Below are positions 1 to 5,514 of a stretch of DNA of 5,514 nt, one piece after another. Both the position numbers and the translations under genes were made by a program. The notes beneath the pieces are model-generated. The model was not told the DNA's origin. It searched no databases and saw nothing but the letters and a program-made list of their open reading frames with translations. Position 1 is the stretch's first letter, and every line of letters starts with the position of its first letter. Source of the stretch: Oligosphaeraceae bacterium (GTDB lineage: Bacteria > Verrucomicrobiota > Lentisphaeria > Oligosphaerales > Oligosphaeraceae). The stretch spans positions 1-5,514 of the forward strand of contig JAAYYJ010000472.1 of NCBI GenBank assembly GCA_012515455.1. The letters run 5' to 3'.

Positions 1-312
1 ATCCTCCAGACGGCCCGGTTCTACCATCAGAACCTGAAGTACCTCTTCGACGGCGAAATGCTCTCCCCCGATGGTTTCCAATGCAGGTCCTGGCCGGTAA
101 AATTCCTGGCCCGGATGATCTTCACCAAGCAGGGCACCGAACGGTCTGGAACGCTGTCCATGCCGGCGGTGCTGCACAGCTGCTGGCAGGCTCCCGATGG
201 CAGCAAAGCGCTGTTCCTGGCCAACTACACCAGTGAACCGCAGCCCTGGCAATGGAAAAACCGGCAAGGGACTTTGGCCCCACACTGCTACGAACGCATA
301 GTCCTGGAATAA
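1..312 (+). CDS. C-terminal part of an upstream protein, possibly DUF6259-like glycosidase (5' partial)
   Basis: The reading frame is open from base 1 to the TAA at 310-312, giving 103 residues with the start outside the window. The visible end contains LFDGEML, then MPAVLHSCWQAPDG and ALFLANYTSEPQPWQW. This looks like the C-terminal beta-sandwich that closes large glycoside-hydrolase-like proteins. From memory it resembles the end of DUF6259 proteins common in Lentisphaerota, where a short segment on a bad or good 'hair day' of substrate contact is not known; only the fold-level likeness is claimed here. No catalytic residues can be judged because that part is missing. A weak terminator follows, so it is probably not co-transcribed with the GTPase operon. 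Coding status is fairly sure; the family is a guess from a short tail. Confidence 0.6.
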   Translation: MLQTARFYHQNLKYLFDGEMLSPDGFQCRSWPVKFLARMIFTKQGTERSGTLSMPAVLHSCWQAPDGSKALFLANYTSEPQPWQWKNRQGTLAPHCYERIVLE

Positions 313-314
313 AC

Positions 315-345
315 ACCGGAATCAGAACTGGTTGCAATTTTTTTT
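315..345 (+). terminator. Weak rho-independent terminator candidate after the upstream gene
   Basis: A five-base-pair stem is formed by ACCGG (315-319) and CTGGT (328-332), with one G-U pair and an 8-nt loop. It is followed after five bases by eight consecutive T (338-345). It lies three bases past the upstream stop codon. The T-tract and position fit, but the stem is short and the gap between stem and T-tract is unusual, so termination may be inefficient. Confidence 0.4.
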
Positions 346-394
346 CAGGAGCAACGCGTTATAGTGTTAATGCCAGAGGAGCACCAGTTTTTCG

Positions 395-437
395 GGAAAA
401 TCTTAATTTTCGTTCACAATCACCGGCGGAAAATCTT
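395..437. repeat. Two direct copies of a 10-mer, 33 bp apart
   Basis: GGAAAATCTT occurs at 395-404 and again at 428-437, a spacing of about three helical turns. The first copy is part of a 6-bp hairpin made by GAAAAT (396-401) and ATTTTC (406-411). The second copy runs into the putative -10 region. The spacing suits a regulator binding one face of the DNA, but this is inference from two copies only. Confidence 0.3.
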
Positions 438-442
438 GTAAA
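413..442 (+). promoter_or_regulatory. Weak sigma-70-type promoter candidate for the FHA-GTPase operon
   Basis: TTCACA (413-418) matches five of six bases of the -35 consensus. It is followed after 18 bp by TGTAAA (437-442), four of six for the -10. TAAAAT (439-444) is a better -10 match, but the spacer would then be 20 bp. A perfect palindrome AATTGCAATT (442-451) sits at the downstream edge and could be an operator. The transcript leader would be roughly 90 nt. Sigma-70 consensus rules may apply poorly to this lineage. Confidence 0.25.
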
Positions 443-529
443 ATTGCAATTCTGTGTCACATTGAGTGAGAGTCTGATTCGGGCGGTGTTTTGCTCCTGA
501 ATTTCTCCGGATGGCGGGCAGAGTTAATT

Positions 530-535
530 TAAGGT
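530..535 (+). promoter_or_regulatory. Ribosome binding site of the FHA-GTPase gene
   Basis: TAAGGT lies just upstream of the ATG at 544, with nine bases between AAGG and the start codon. This is a normal Shine-Dalgarno arrangement and supports the chosen start. Confidence 0.6.
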
Positions 536-543
536 AACATACA

Positions 544-2466
544 ATGGGTGTAGGACCATCTTGTTTTGTTCGGGTAATCTGTCCGAACCAACCTCCTGTG
601 ATACATCAGGTCAGCAGTTTCCCCTGCCGCATCGGGCGGGTGCAAGGCAATGAGATAGTGATTCCCGATAAATCGATTTCCAGCCTGCATGCCGTTCTGG
701 AACTGCATGGCGGGGATCAGATTCAGATCGAAGATCAATGGAGCACCAACGGCATTTATCTGGATACTCGCCGGGTCAGTCAGCTGCTGGTCAACCGGCT
801 GCTCCGCCTGAACCTGGGCAATGTCCGGGTCGATCTGGCCCTGAGCGTCGATGATTTCGCCAGTATCCCCGACGACAATCCCAGCCAGGACGACGTGCAG
901 CCGGTCAAAAAAAGCCCAACTTCGCATACCGTACTGCTGTCCAAACCCTCACTGTCCCGGACTGATGTGCTGAAGCTGGCCACCAAGCCCGGCGTCGGGA
1001 AAGGGTCCTGGATTGCCGGGGACTCGCCCGCAGCCACTATCTCCCGCATCGCTGGCAGCGGGCGGCGCGGCATTGTCTGCCCGCATTGCTGGCACCGTTT
1101 TGACATCGACGAGTTCCTGTTCATTGCCAGGCATCAGAGTCTGATTGGCGACCCGGTCCTGGGCAGCGATGCCCAGCAGCGTTTCCTGCCCTCGCGTTTC
1201 ACCCTGGAGGGCAATGCCCTGGATTCCACCGGCACCAGCTGTCCCGACATGGCCTGCCCGCGCTGCCACCTGCGCATTCCCCAGGCGGCCAGTGAAATGC
1301 CCCCGCTGTTCCTGTCCATTGTCGGAGCGACCTCCAGCGGGAAGTCATATTTTCTGACCAGTCTGTCCTGGGAGCTGCGCAACGCGTTGTCCCGGAACTT
1401 CGCCATCTCTTTTACCGATACTGATGCAGTCAACAACCAGATGCTCAATGATTTTGAGGAGACGATCTTCCTGAACAGCGACCAGGATTCGCTGGTCGCG
1501 TTGCGCAAGACTGAACTGCAGGGCGAGCTGTACAACCAGGTCTTGCTGGACAATATGCTCATCAATCTGCCCAAGCCCTTTATGTTCACCGTGACTCCGG
1601 CGGAGCATCACCCGAAGTATCAGGAGGTGCGCGACAAGATGTCCCGCACCTTGGTGCTATACGACAACGCCGGCGAGCATTTTGAGCCCGGGATGGACTC
1701 GGTGGACAACCCCACCACCCAGCATCTGCTGCATTCGGATACCATTTTTTTCCTCTTTGATCCGACCAAGGATGTGCGTTTCCGCCGTTTGCTGCCGGAC
1801 AGCGACGACCCGCAATTGTCGGCCAAGGCCCGGGTGCAGCGGCAGGAGATCATCCTGACTGAGATGATCAACCGCATCAAGAAATACTCCGGCCTGCGCT
1901 CCGGGCGCAAGACCGGCAAGACGCTCATTGTCATCGTCTCGAAGTGCGATGTCTGGAAACATCTGCTGAAGACCGATCTGCCGGATGAGCCCTGGCAGTG
2001 GGAGAACCAGTACAACACCTGTGTCCTGGATGTGAACCTGATCAAGAATGTCTCCTACCAATTGCGCGAATTGCTGGAGAATATTTGCCCGGAGCTCGTC
2101 TCCACCGCCGAGTCGTTTGCCGGCGAGGTCTTGTATCTGCCCAATAGCGCTCTGGGACACAGCCCGGAATTGAACGAGGATACCGGCATGATCGGCATCC
2201 AGCCCTGCAAGGTCCACCCCTTCTGGGGCACCATTCCGATGCTGTACTTCTTTTACCAGAGAGGGTTCATCCCCCGGGTCCCCGACGACAGCCGGCCCAG
2301 AAAGCCGGAAAGCCAGTTCGAATGCCAGCTCTCGGGCGATATCTATTTCGTTACTGTCCCAGGACGAAAAAAGCCCCTGCAGGTGCCGCTGTCTTACGCC
2401 GGCTGGCAAATTCAGGTGCCCAATACCGACCAGTGGTTCACCGTCCCCCCGCATCCTGAAGCGTGA
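544..2466 (+). CDS. FHA domain, split zinc ribbon and P-loop GTPase protein
   Basis: The 640-residue protein has three recognisable parts. Residues about 8-100 form an FHA domain, a phosphothreonine-binding fold, with G31-R32, S46xxH49 and N69-G70 in the expected order. A polar linker rich in Ser, Thr and Asp follows (101-170). A zinc ribbon uses C179-P-H-C182 and C238-P-R-C241, its knuckles separated by 55 residues. The GTPase then shows Walker A GATSSGKS (261-268), a G3/Walker B element LVLYDNAGE (370-378) and a G4-like VSKCD (465-469) preceded by a hydrophobic strand. The last 50 residues look beta-rich and are unassigned. No signal peptide or membrane helix is seen, so it is cytosolic. 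The zinc-ribbon-plus-GTPase order matches TRAFAC-like GTPases of the DO-GTPase type that sit beside GAP1 proteins; the gene next door fits this. The nucleotide-binding role is well supported, but its cellular output is unknown. Confidence 0.88.
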   Translation: MGVGPSCFVRVICPNQPPVIHQVSSFPCRIGRVQGNEIVIPDKSISSLHAVLELHGGDQIQIEDQWSTNGIYLDTRRVSQLLVNRLLRLNLGNVRVDLALSVDDFASIPDDNPSQDDVQPVKKSPTSHTVLLSKPSLSRTDVLKLATKPGVGKGSWIAGDSPAATISRIAGSGRRGIVCPHCWHRFDIDEFLFIARHQSLIGDPVLGSDAQQRFLPSRFTLEGNALDSTGTSCPDMACPRCHLRIPQAASEMPPLFLSIVGATSSGKSYFLTSLSWELRNALSRNFAISFTDTDAVNNQMLNDFEETIFLNSDQDSLVALRKTELQGELYNQVLLDNMLINLPKPFMFTVTPAEHHPKYQEVRDKMSRTLVLYDNAGEHFEPGMDSVDNPTTQHLLHSDTIFFLFDPTKDVRFRRLLPDSDDPQLSAKARVQRQEIILTEMINRIKKYSGLRSGRKTGKTLIVIVSKCDVWKHLLKTDLPDEPWQWENQYNTCVLDVNLIKNVSYQLRELLENICPELVSTAESFAGEVLYLPNSALGHSPELNEDTGMIGIQPCKVHPFWGTIPMLYFFYQRGFIPRVPDDSRPRKPESQFECQLSGDIYFVTVPGRKKPLQVPLSYAGWQIQVPNTDQWFTVPPHPEA

Positions 2467-2544
2467 CGGCCGGACGAGGGGCGAAGGACGGTCCCGGCTC
2501 CGGCACCGCCCTGCACCAGCCGGCGCAGCAACCAGGCTGCAAGC

Positions 2545-2561
2545 AGGAAATTATGACCTGA
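2545..2561 (+). promoter_or_regulatory. Odd initiation region: Shine-Dalgarno followed by a two-codon micro-ORF
   Basis: AGGA (2545-2548) lies four bases before ATG ACC TGA (2553-2561), a two-codon reading frame that ends three bases before the real start at 2565. Measured to 2565 the same Shine-Dalgarno is 16 bases away, which is long. Either spacing is relaxed here or ribosomes terminate on the micro-ORF and reinitiate. It may be chance. Confidence 0.3.
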
Positions 2562-2564
2562 GTT

Positions 2565-3485
2565 ATGGCGTACGAATTGATCTATACCTCGGCTGAACGC
2601 GGACTGCGGCCCGGAACCCGCGGCTTCTGCACTGTGGCCCATACCCGGGGAATCGCCCCCGCCATGGTCCAGATATTGGAGGCGATGAGCACCTACAAGA
2701 GCCTGTACGGGGTGCATGAAGAACAGGATGCCGACAACCCGGTGGCATACAGCCATTACCGCAGCAGCCTGCTGGGCCGCGAGGCCAGCGTGCTCTCGCG
2801 GGTCTGCCCCATCCAGGCGGATCATACCGGGCGCAGCAACAAGCTGGCCCATCACATCCTGCTCTCGGCCCGGGAATACCCCGCCGGAGGACCAGTCTGG
2901 CTCTGCCGGCAGGAGGATTTTTTTCTCCGGGAGTGGCAGGGCGCGCCGCGCTTTATCGACATGCCCAGGAAGGTCCCCGCTGGCGAGTCCCCCTGTTCCC
3001 GGGCTGCCGCCTGGGAGAAACTGACCGGCGATGCCGGCTATGCTGCCTGGCTGGCGGCCAGCTGCCAGAATAACCTCCAGGCGGTCGTCTACCTGGTCTT
3101 CACTCCCGGCATGCCGATGCTGGACTTGCTGGGGGAGGCGATGGCGTTGCTGGAACCAGCCCAGCGCTGGTCGGTTACTTTCAATACCTACTTCACCTCC
3201 CTGCCGGCCGGCATGACCTGCAACTGGCGCTGCTGCCTGCCCGAGGCGGAAGTGCTGCGCGAGGGCAGGCGCAACCAGCAGGCCAAGATTCTGGACTTGA
3301 CCGGCAAACTGCCGCCATTGGTTGATTCCCCCCTGGTGCAGCTGGCCCGGGAAGGGCGTTCGGACAAGGCCGCACCGCCTGTACCGCCGCCGTCAGAGCC
3401 GGCCGCAGCCCGGAAAAAATTCGTCCTCCTGCCGCAGCGCAGTATCAACATGTTGAATCTCAAGCCCCGCAAACCGGAAGACTGA
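2565..3485 (+). CDS. GAP1-like GTPase-associated protein
   Basis: This 306-residue protein begins MAYELIYTSAERGL and continues with GFCTVAHTRG (20-29), DHTGRSNKLAHH (86-97) and RWSVTFNTYF (201-210), then C219-N-W-R-C-C-L-P. The YTS..GL opening, the GFC segment and the RSNK-[LF]-AHH block are the signature I associate with the N-terminal domain of GAP1 proteins, including planctomycete versions. These genes are recurrent neighbours of zinc-ribbon GTPases. Its biochemical activity is unknown; a partner or regulator of the GTPase is inferred from context. After residue 265 it becomes a proline- and lysine-rich tail with no membrane helix. It lies 98 bp after the GTPase gene and 4 bp before the next gene, so it is very likely in the same operon. 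The start at 2565 is chosen because it places the conserved block at the N-terminus. Confidence 0.8.
   Translation: MAYELIYTSAERGLRPGTRGFCTVAHTRGIAPAMVQILEAMSTYKSLYGVHEEQDADNPVAYSHYRSSLLGREASVLSRVCPIQADHTGRSNKLAHHILLSAREYPAGGPVWLCRQEDFFLREWQGAPRFIDMPRKVPAGESPCSRAAAWEKLTGDAGYAAWLAASCQNNLQAVVYLVFTPGMPMLDLLGEAMALLEPAQRWSVTFNTYFTSLPAGMTCNWRCCLPEAEVLREGRRNQQAKILDLTGKLPPLVDSPLVQLAREGRSDKAAPPVPPPSEPAAARKKFVLLPQRSINMLNLKPRKPED
3476..3480 (+). promoter_or_regulatory. Ribosome binding site of the membrane helical-repeat gene
   Basis: GGAAG lies inside the last codons of the GAP1-like gene, nine bases before the ATG at 3490. It favours 3490 over the ATG at 3485, which overlaps the GAP1-like stop but terminates after two codons (ATG CTA TGA). 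Confidence 0.5.
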
Positions 3486-3489
3486 TGCT

Positions 3490-4800
3490 ATGACGCCAGA
3501 GCAAAATCTGATTCAGCAGATCATACGGGTGCTGGAAAACAACCAGCTGGCCAACAATCCGCTCTTAGAGGATTACGCCGCCCAGTATGCTGAGCTGTGC
3601 ACGCAAGTGAACAGCCGCCTGCAGCGCTGTGCGGAGTACCTGAGTAAGGGATTGCTGACCGAAGCCGTGTACGAAGCCCGCACCGCCCCGGATTTGCTGG
3701 AACTGGTCCGGCTGGTGCAGTTCGAACTGGCCAAAAAATGGCGCAATGTCTGTGCTGATCTGGAATTGCTGCAGGCCCCCCTGCTGCACACGGAAATCAT
3801 CGAGTCCTTGAGCCGGGCCTGCGCCCAGGAACAGGAACTGGAACCACTGCTGAAGGAATTCCGCAGCCTGATCTACCAGGGCCTGCATCGTCCCGCAGTC
3901 GCAGTGCTGCGGAAAATCCGCGCCCTGGACCCGGATAACAGCAGTTGGATTACCAACCTGCGCACTTTCGAGGAAGAGGAATTGCCGGAGTGGCTGCACC
4001 GGGCCGAGACGGCACTGCATACAATGGACTTGCCGGTCTTGCGCGAAGTGTCAGCAGAGTTGAATCACCCCTGCCGGGTCGTCCCCGCACCGCCGGAACT
4101 CCTGCAGCGTTTGCGCAAAGCACTGCTGACCGAGCAGGCGGAGACGTTTCAGGCTGAGGCGGGGAATTTGGTGCAGCGCCTGGATGAGGCCCTGGACCAG
4201 GGCCAGGGCGAAAACGTGCAAGCACTCCTGGACCGCGCCAGCACCATGGAGCAGCAGGAGGCGTTCTTCCTGCGCCCGGACGGCTGGGAAGCACAGCTGC
4301 AGAAAGCTCGGACCTGGCAGGAAAAATTTCAGGCCGAGCAGCAGCAGCAGCAGGCATACCAGCAGCAGCTCACTGCCATGCAGGACATGCTGGTCCAGGG
4401 CAATTGCCCGGAAATCGAATTGCGTCACGCCTGGGAACGCCTGTTGGAATGGCAGCGGCCGGTGCCGAACCTGCTGCGCCAGCAGGTGGAGGAACTCTTT
4501 GCGGCCCGGCATCAGCGTCGGCTGGCGCAGGGCCGCAGAGTCATGCAGATCATTTCCCTGACCGTGCTCCTGCTGCTGCTGCTGGGTCTGGCGGGTGGAG
4601 GCTGGTTCTGGCAGCGCGGACGCCAGCAGGCCATCCTGGCCGATCTGGAGCGGGATTTTCAGAACGCAGATTACGTCTCTCTGGAGTCGAAACTCGAAGC
4701 CCTGCATAATCATCATCCTGTTTTTCCCGTGATATGCGGGTGCAGGCGATCCGCCAGAAACTCAGCGCCGCACTCAGTGAGCAGGCCGAGCATGCCCTGA
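3490..4800 (+). CDS. Membrane-anchored, glutamine-rich helical-repeat protein (upstream part, frame-interrupted)
   Basis: I do not recognise a named family. The 436-residue frame is almost entirely helical, rich in Leu, Glu, Gln and Arg. Residues about 180-340 hold degenerate repeats: a hydrophobic helix such as PVLREVSAEL, a loop, then a helix such as ELLQRLRKAL, recurring roughly every 60-66 residues. A Q-run sits at 284-293. The basic stretch RHQRRLAQGRR (340-350) precedes one strong membrane helix (about 352-374, six consecutive Leu), so the positive-inside rule predicts an N-terminal cytosolic arm of about 350 residues and an outward C-terminal arm. There is no N-terminal signal peptide. 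After about residue 412 the composition changes abruptly to Cys, Arg, Ser and Pro, typical of an out-of-frame read, while the helical protein continues in the -1 frame. The true product therefore probably runs past the window end. It is likely the third gene of the GTPase operon. Confidence 0.75.
   Translation: MTPEQNLIQQIIRVLENNQLANNPLLEDYAAQYAELCTQVNSRLQRCAEYLSKGLLTEAVYEARTAPDLLELVRLVQFELAKKWRNVCADLELLQAPLLHTEIIESLSRACAQEQELEPLLKEFRSLIYQGLHRPAVAVLRKIRALDPDNSSWITNLRTFEEEELPEWLHRAETALHTMDLPVLREVSAELNHPCRVVPAPPELLQRLRKALLTEQAETFQAEAGNLVQRLDEALDQGQGENVQALLDRASTMEQQEAFFLRPDGWEAQLQKARTWQEKFQAEQQQQQAYQQQLTAMQDMLVQGNCPEIELRHAWERLLEWQRPVPNLLRQQVEELFAARHQRRLAQGRRVMQIISLTVLLLLLLGLAGGGWFWQRGRQQAILADLERDFQNADYVSLESKLEALHNHHPVFPVICGCRRSARNSAPHSVSRPSMP
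4720..4754 (+). other. Frame-switch site: T5 run followed by a small hairpin
   Basis: The upstream frame reads GTT TTT CCC at 4720-4728. Slipping back one base on TTT lets the same tRNA re-pair and then reads TCC CGT GAT ATG. The -1 frame has a stop at 4707-4709, so the switch must lie after 4709 and before the upstream-frame stop at 4798-4800. Seven bases past the CCC, GCGGGT (4736-4741) can pair with ATCCGC (4749-4754) around a 7-nt loop. The geometry resembles programmed -1 sites, but the heptamer T TTT CCC is not canonical. Loss of one T or a sequencing indel is the simpler reading. Confidence 0.6.
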
Positions 4801-5514
4801 TGGTCAAGAAATATTTATCTGATCTGGAAGAGATACGCGTCCAGAATTATGACCGCAGTGATGCCCAGATTGAGGCGTTGCTGGCTGCGGCCGGCGAGCT
4901 GCGCCTGAGCAGCCAGGAGAAGAGCCAGTTCGAGAATTGGCGCAGCCGCTGGCAGGCTTGGAAGAGCAGCCGGCAGCGCGAGCACAACCAGGCGGCAGAG
5001 CGGGTCATCCAGCAGATCAGCAGCGCCCGCGCTTCGCAACGCAACGCACCCTTCGCCGATTTGGCGGCGGAGGAGGCGAGTATCCAGACCCTCCGCGGGC
5101 TCCTGCAGGACCTGGAGCCGCGCCTGGCTGCAGTCTCGGAGGAGAACCGCCTGGCCCTGAACAACAGCAGGACGCTGCTCGATGAATGGCAGCGTGACTT
5201 GGAACAGCGCCGAACCGAGAGTGCGCAGCAGCAGCAGGCACAGAAGGACCGCGAGGCGCAAAACGCCAAAATTACCGCTGAGATTTATCAGAGCGTGCCG
5301 GACCTGACGCTCTACCAGTCGAAGTTGCTGGCCCTGCAGGATTTCTCCCTGCGCCAGTTCCCCGGCACTCCAGAACAGGAAAAAATTATGCGCGCCCTGC
5401 TCGCTGAAGACGGACCCGCCCGCGGCTCGGTTTGGGAAGGTGACCTGCAGCGCTGCCTGCAGTACTTGGCGAATGGCAAAAAAGCCAGAACTGCGGTCCA
5501 GTCCCTGTTCCTGG
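4800..5514 (+). CDS. Continuation of the helical-repeat protein in the -1 frame (3' partial)
   Basis: This frame is open from 4710 to the window end. The listed start is the ATG at 4800, which overlaps the upstream TGA as TGATG; another ATG is at 4734. Neither has a convincing Shine-Dalgarno, and coding character already appears at about 4725 (RDMRVQAIRQKLSAAL), so I think this is the second half of the preceding gene, not an independent one. From 4800 the 238 visible codons encode a helical, Gln/Glu/Arg-rich chain with motifs such as DAQIEALL, WRSRWQAWK, a Q4 run and YQSKLLALQ. If fused, it is the outward arm beyond the membrane helix. YQSKLLAL (fused residues 609-616) resembles LESKLEAL (398-405) just before the frame break. 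Function unknown; a structural or binding scaffold is inferred. Confidence 0.7.
   Translation, partial: MVKKYLSDLEEIRVQNYDRSDAQIEALLAAAGELRLSSQEKSQFENWRSRWQAWKSSRQREHNQAAERVIQQISSARASQRNAPFADLAAEEASIQTLRGLLQDLEPRLAAVSEENRLALNNSRTLLDEWQRDLEQRRTESAQQQQAQKDREAQNAKITAEIYQSVPDLTLYQSKLLALQDFSLRQFPGTPEQEKIMRALLAEDGPARGSVWEGDLQRCLQYLANGKKARTAVQSLFL

Larger units (their letters stand above)
344..501. repeat. 11-bp perfect inverted repeat bounding a 158-bp intergenic segment
   Basis: The left arm TTCAGGAGCAA (344-354) is the exact reverse complement of the right arm TTGCTCCTGAA (491-501). The arms enclose 136 bp with no credible gene. T residues flank both outer ends (338-343 and 502-504). In RNA the stem could extend inward past one mismatch through mostly G-U pairs. 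It could be the termini of a miniature inverted-repeat element, a long-range RNA stem in the leader, or chance. No transposase is nearby. Confidence 0.4.

Noticed and set aside
353..360. AACGCGTT palindrome as an operator
   Set aside because: An 8-bp palindrome is expected by chance in a few hundred bases, and it is far from the promoter candidate.
252..500. 82-codon + strand frame across the upstream gene end and the intergenic island
   Set aside because: Half of it overlaps the upstream gene in another frame, it has no Shine-Dalgarno, and its translation shows no recognisable domain.
1657..2454. 265-codon antisense frame inside the GTPase gene
   Set aside because: The + strand carries clear G3 and G4 motifs through this stretch; the antisense frame follows from GC-rich codon bias and has no domain signature.
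2469..2504. GCCGGA / TCCGGC stem between the GTPase and GAP1-like genes as a terminator
   Set aside because: The 6-bp stem has a 24-nt loop and no T-tract, so it does not look like a terminator; GC-rich sequence yields such stems easily.
4051..4716. 221-codon antisense frame opposite the helical-repeat gene
   Set aside because: Its Leu/Gln-rich runs mirror the CAG and CTG codons of the + strand gene; no independent start signal or domain is seen.
544..5514. Type VI secretion interpretation (FHA protein plus large membrane protein)
   Set aside because: No VipA/VipB, Hcp, TssK or IcmF-like motif is present. The zinc ribbon, GTPase and GAP1-like partner point elsewhere.

Overview
The window is GC-rich bacterial chromosomal DNA with all supported genes on the + strand. 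No rRNA, tRNA, CRISPR array or insertion sequence is visible. The lineage is an inference: the protein styles (a DUF6259-like glycosidase tail, then a zinc-ribbon GTPase beside a GAP1-like protein) resemble the PVC group, most likely Lentisphaerota or Planctomycetota. No ribosomal marker is present to confirm this.

Layout. Positions 1-312 hold the last 103 codons of an upstream gene, probably a secreted or carbohydrate-active protein. Positions 313-543 are an AT-richer intergenic island with a weak hairpin plus T8 terminator, an 11-bp perfect inverted repeat spanning 158 bp, a repeated 10-mer, a 10-bp palindrome, a weak promoter candidate and a good ribosome binding site. Gene A (544-2466) encodes an FHA domain, a split zinc ribbon and a P-loop GTPase. 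Gene B (2565-3485) encodes a GAP1-like (GTPase-associated protein 1) protein. Gene C (3490 to beyond the window end) encodes a large, glutamine-rich helical-repeat protein with one transmembrane helix.

Gene C is interrupted. The frame opened at 3490 stops at 4800, but from about 4710 the same kind of helical protein continues in the -1 frame and stays open to 5514. The switch falls on a T5 run at 4721-4725. A lost T, a sequencing error or a programmed -1 shift would all explain it.

How the genes may work together (inference): A to C look like one operon. A cytosolic GTPase that reads phosphothreonine through its FHA domain acts with a GAP1-like partner, and a membrane-anchored helical scaffold carries cytosolic and extracytoplasmic arms. 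The first two components match GTPase-centred modules that comparative genomics has linked to regulated conflict or signalling systems. The third component is not one I recognise, and it is where novelty is most likely.
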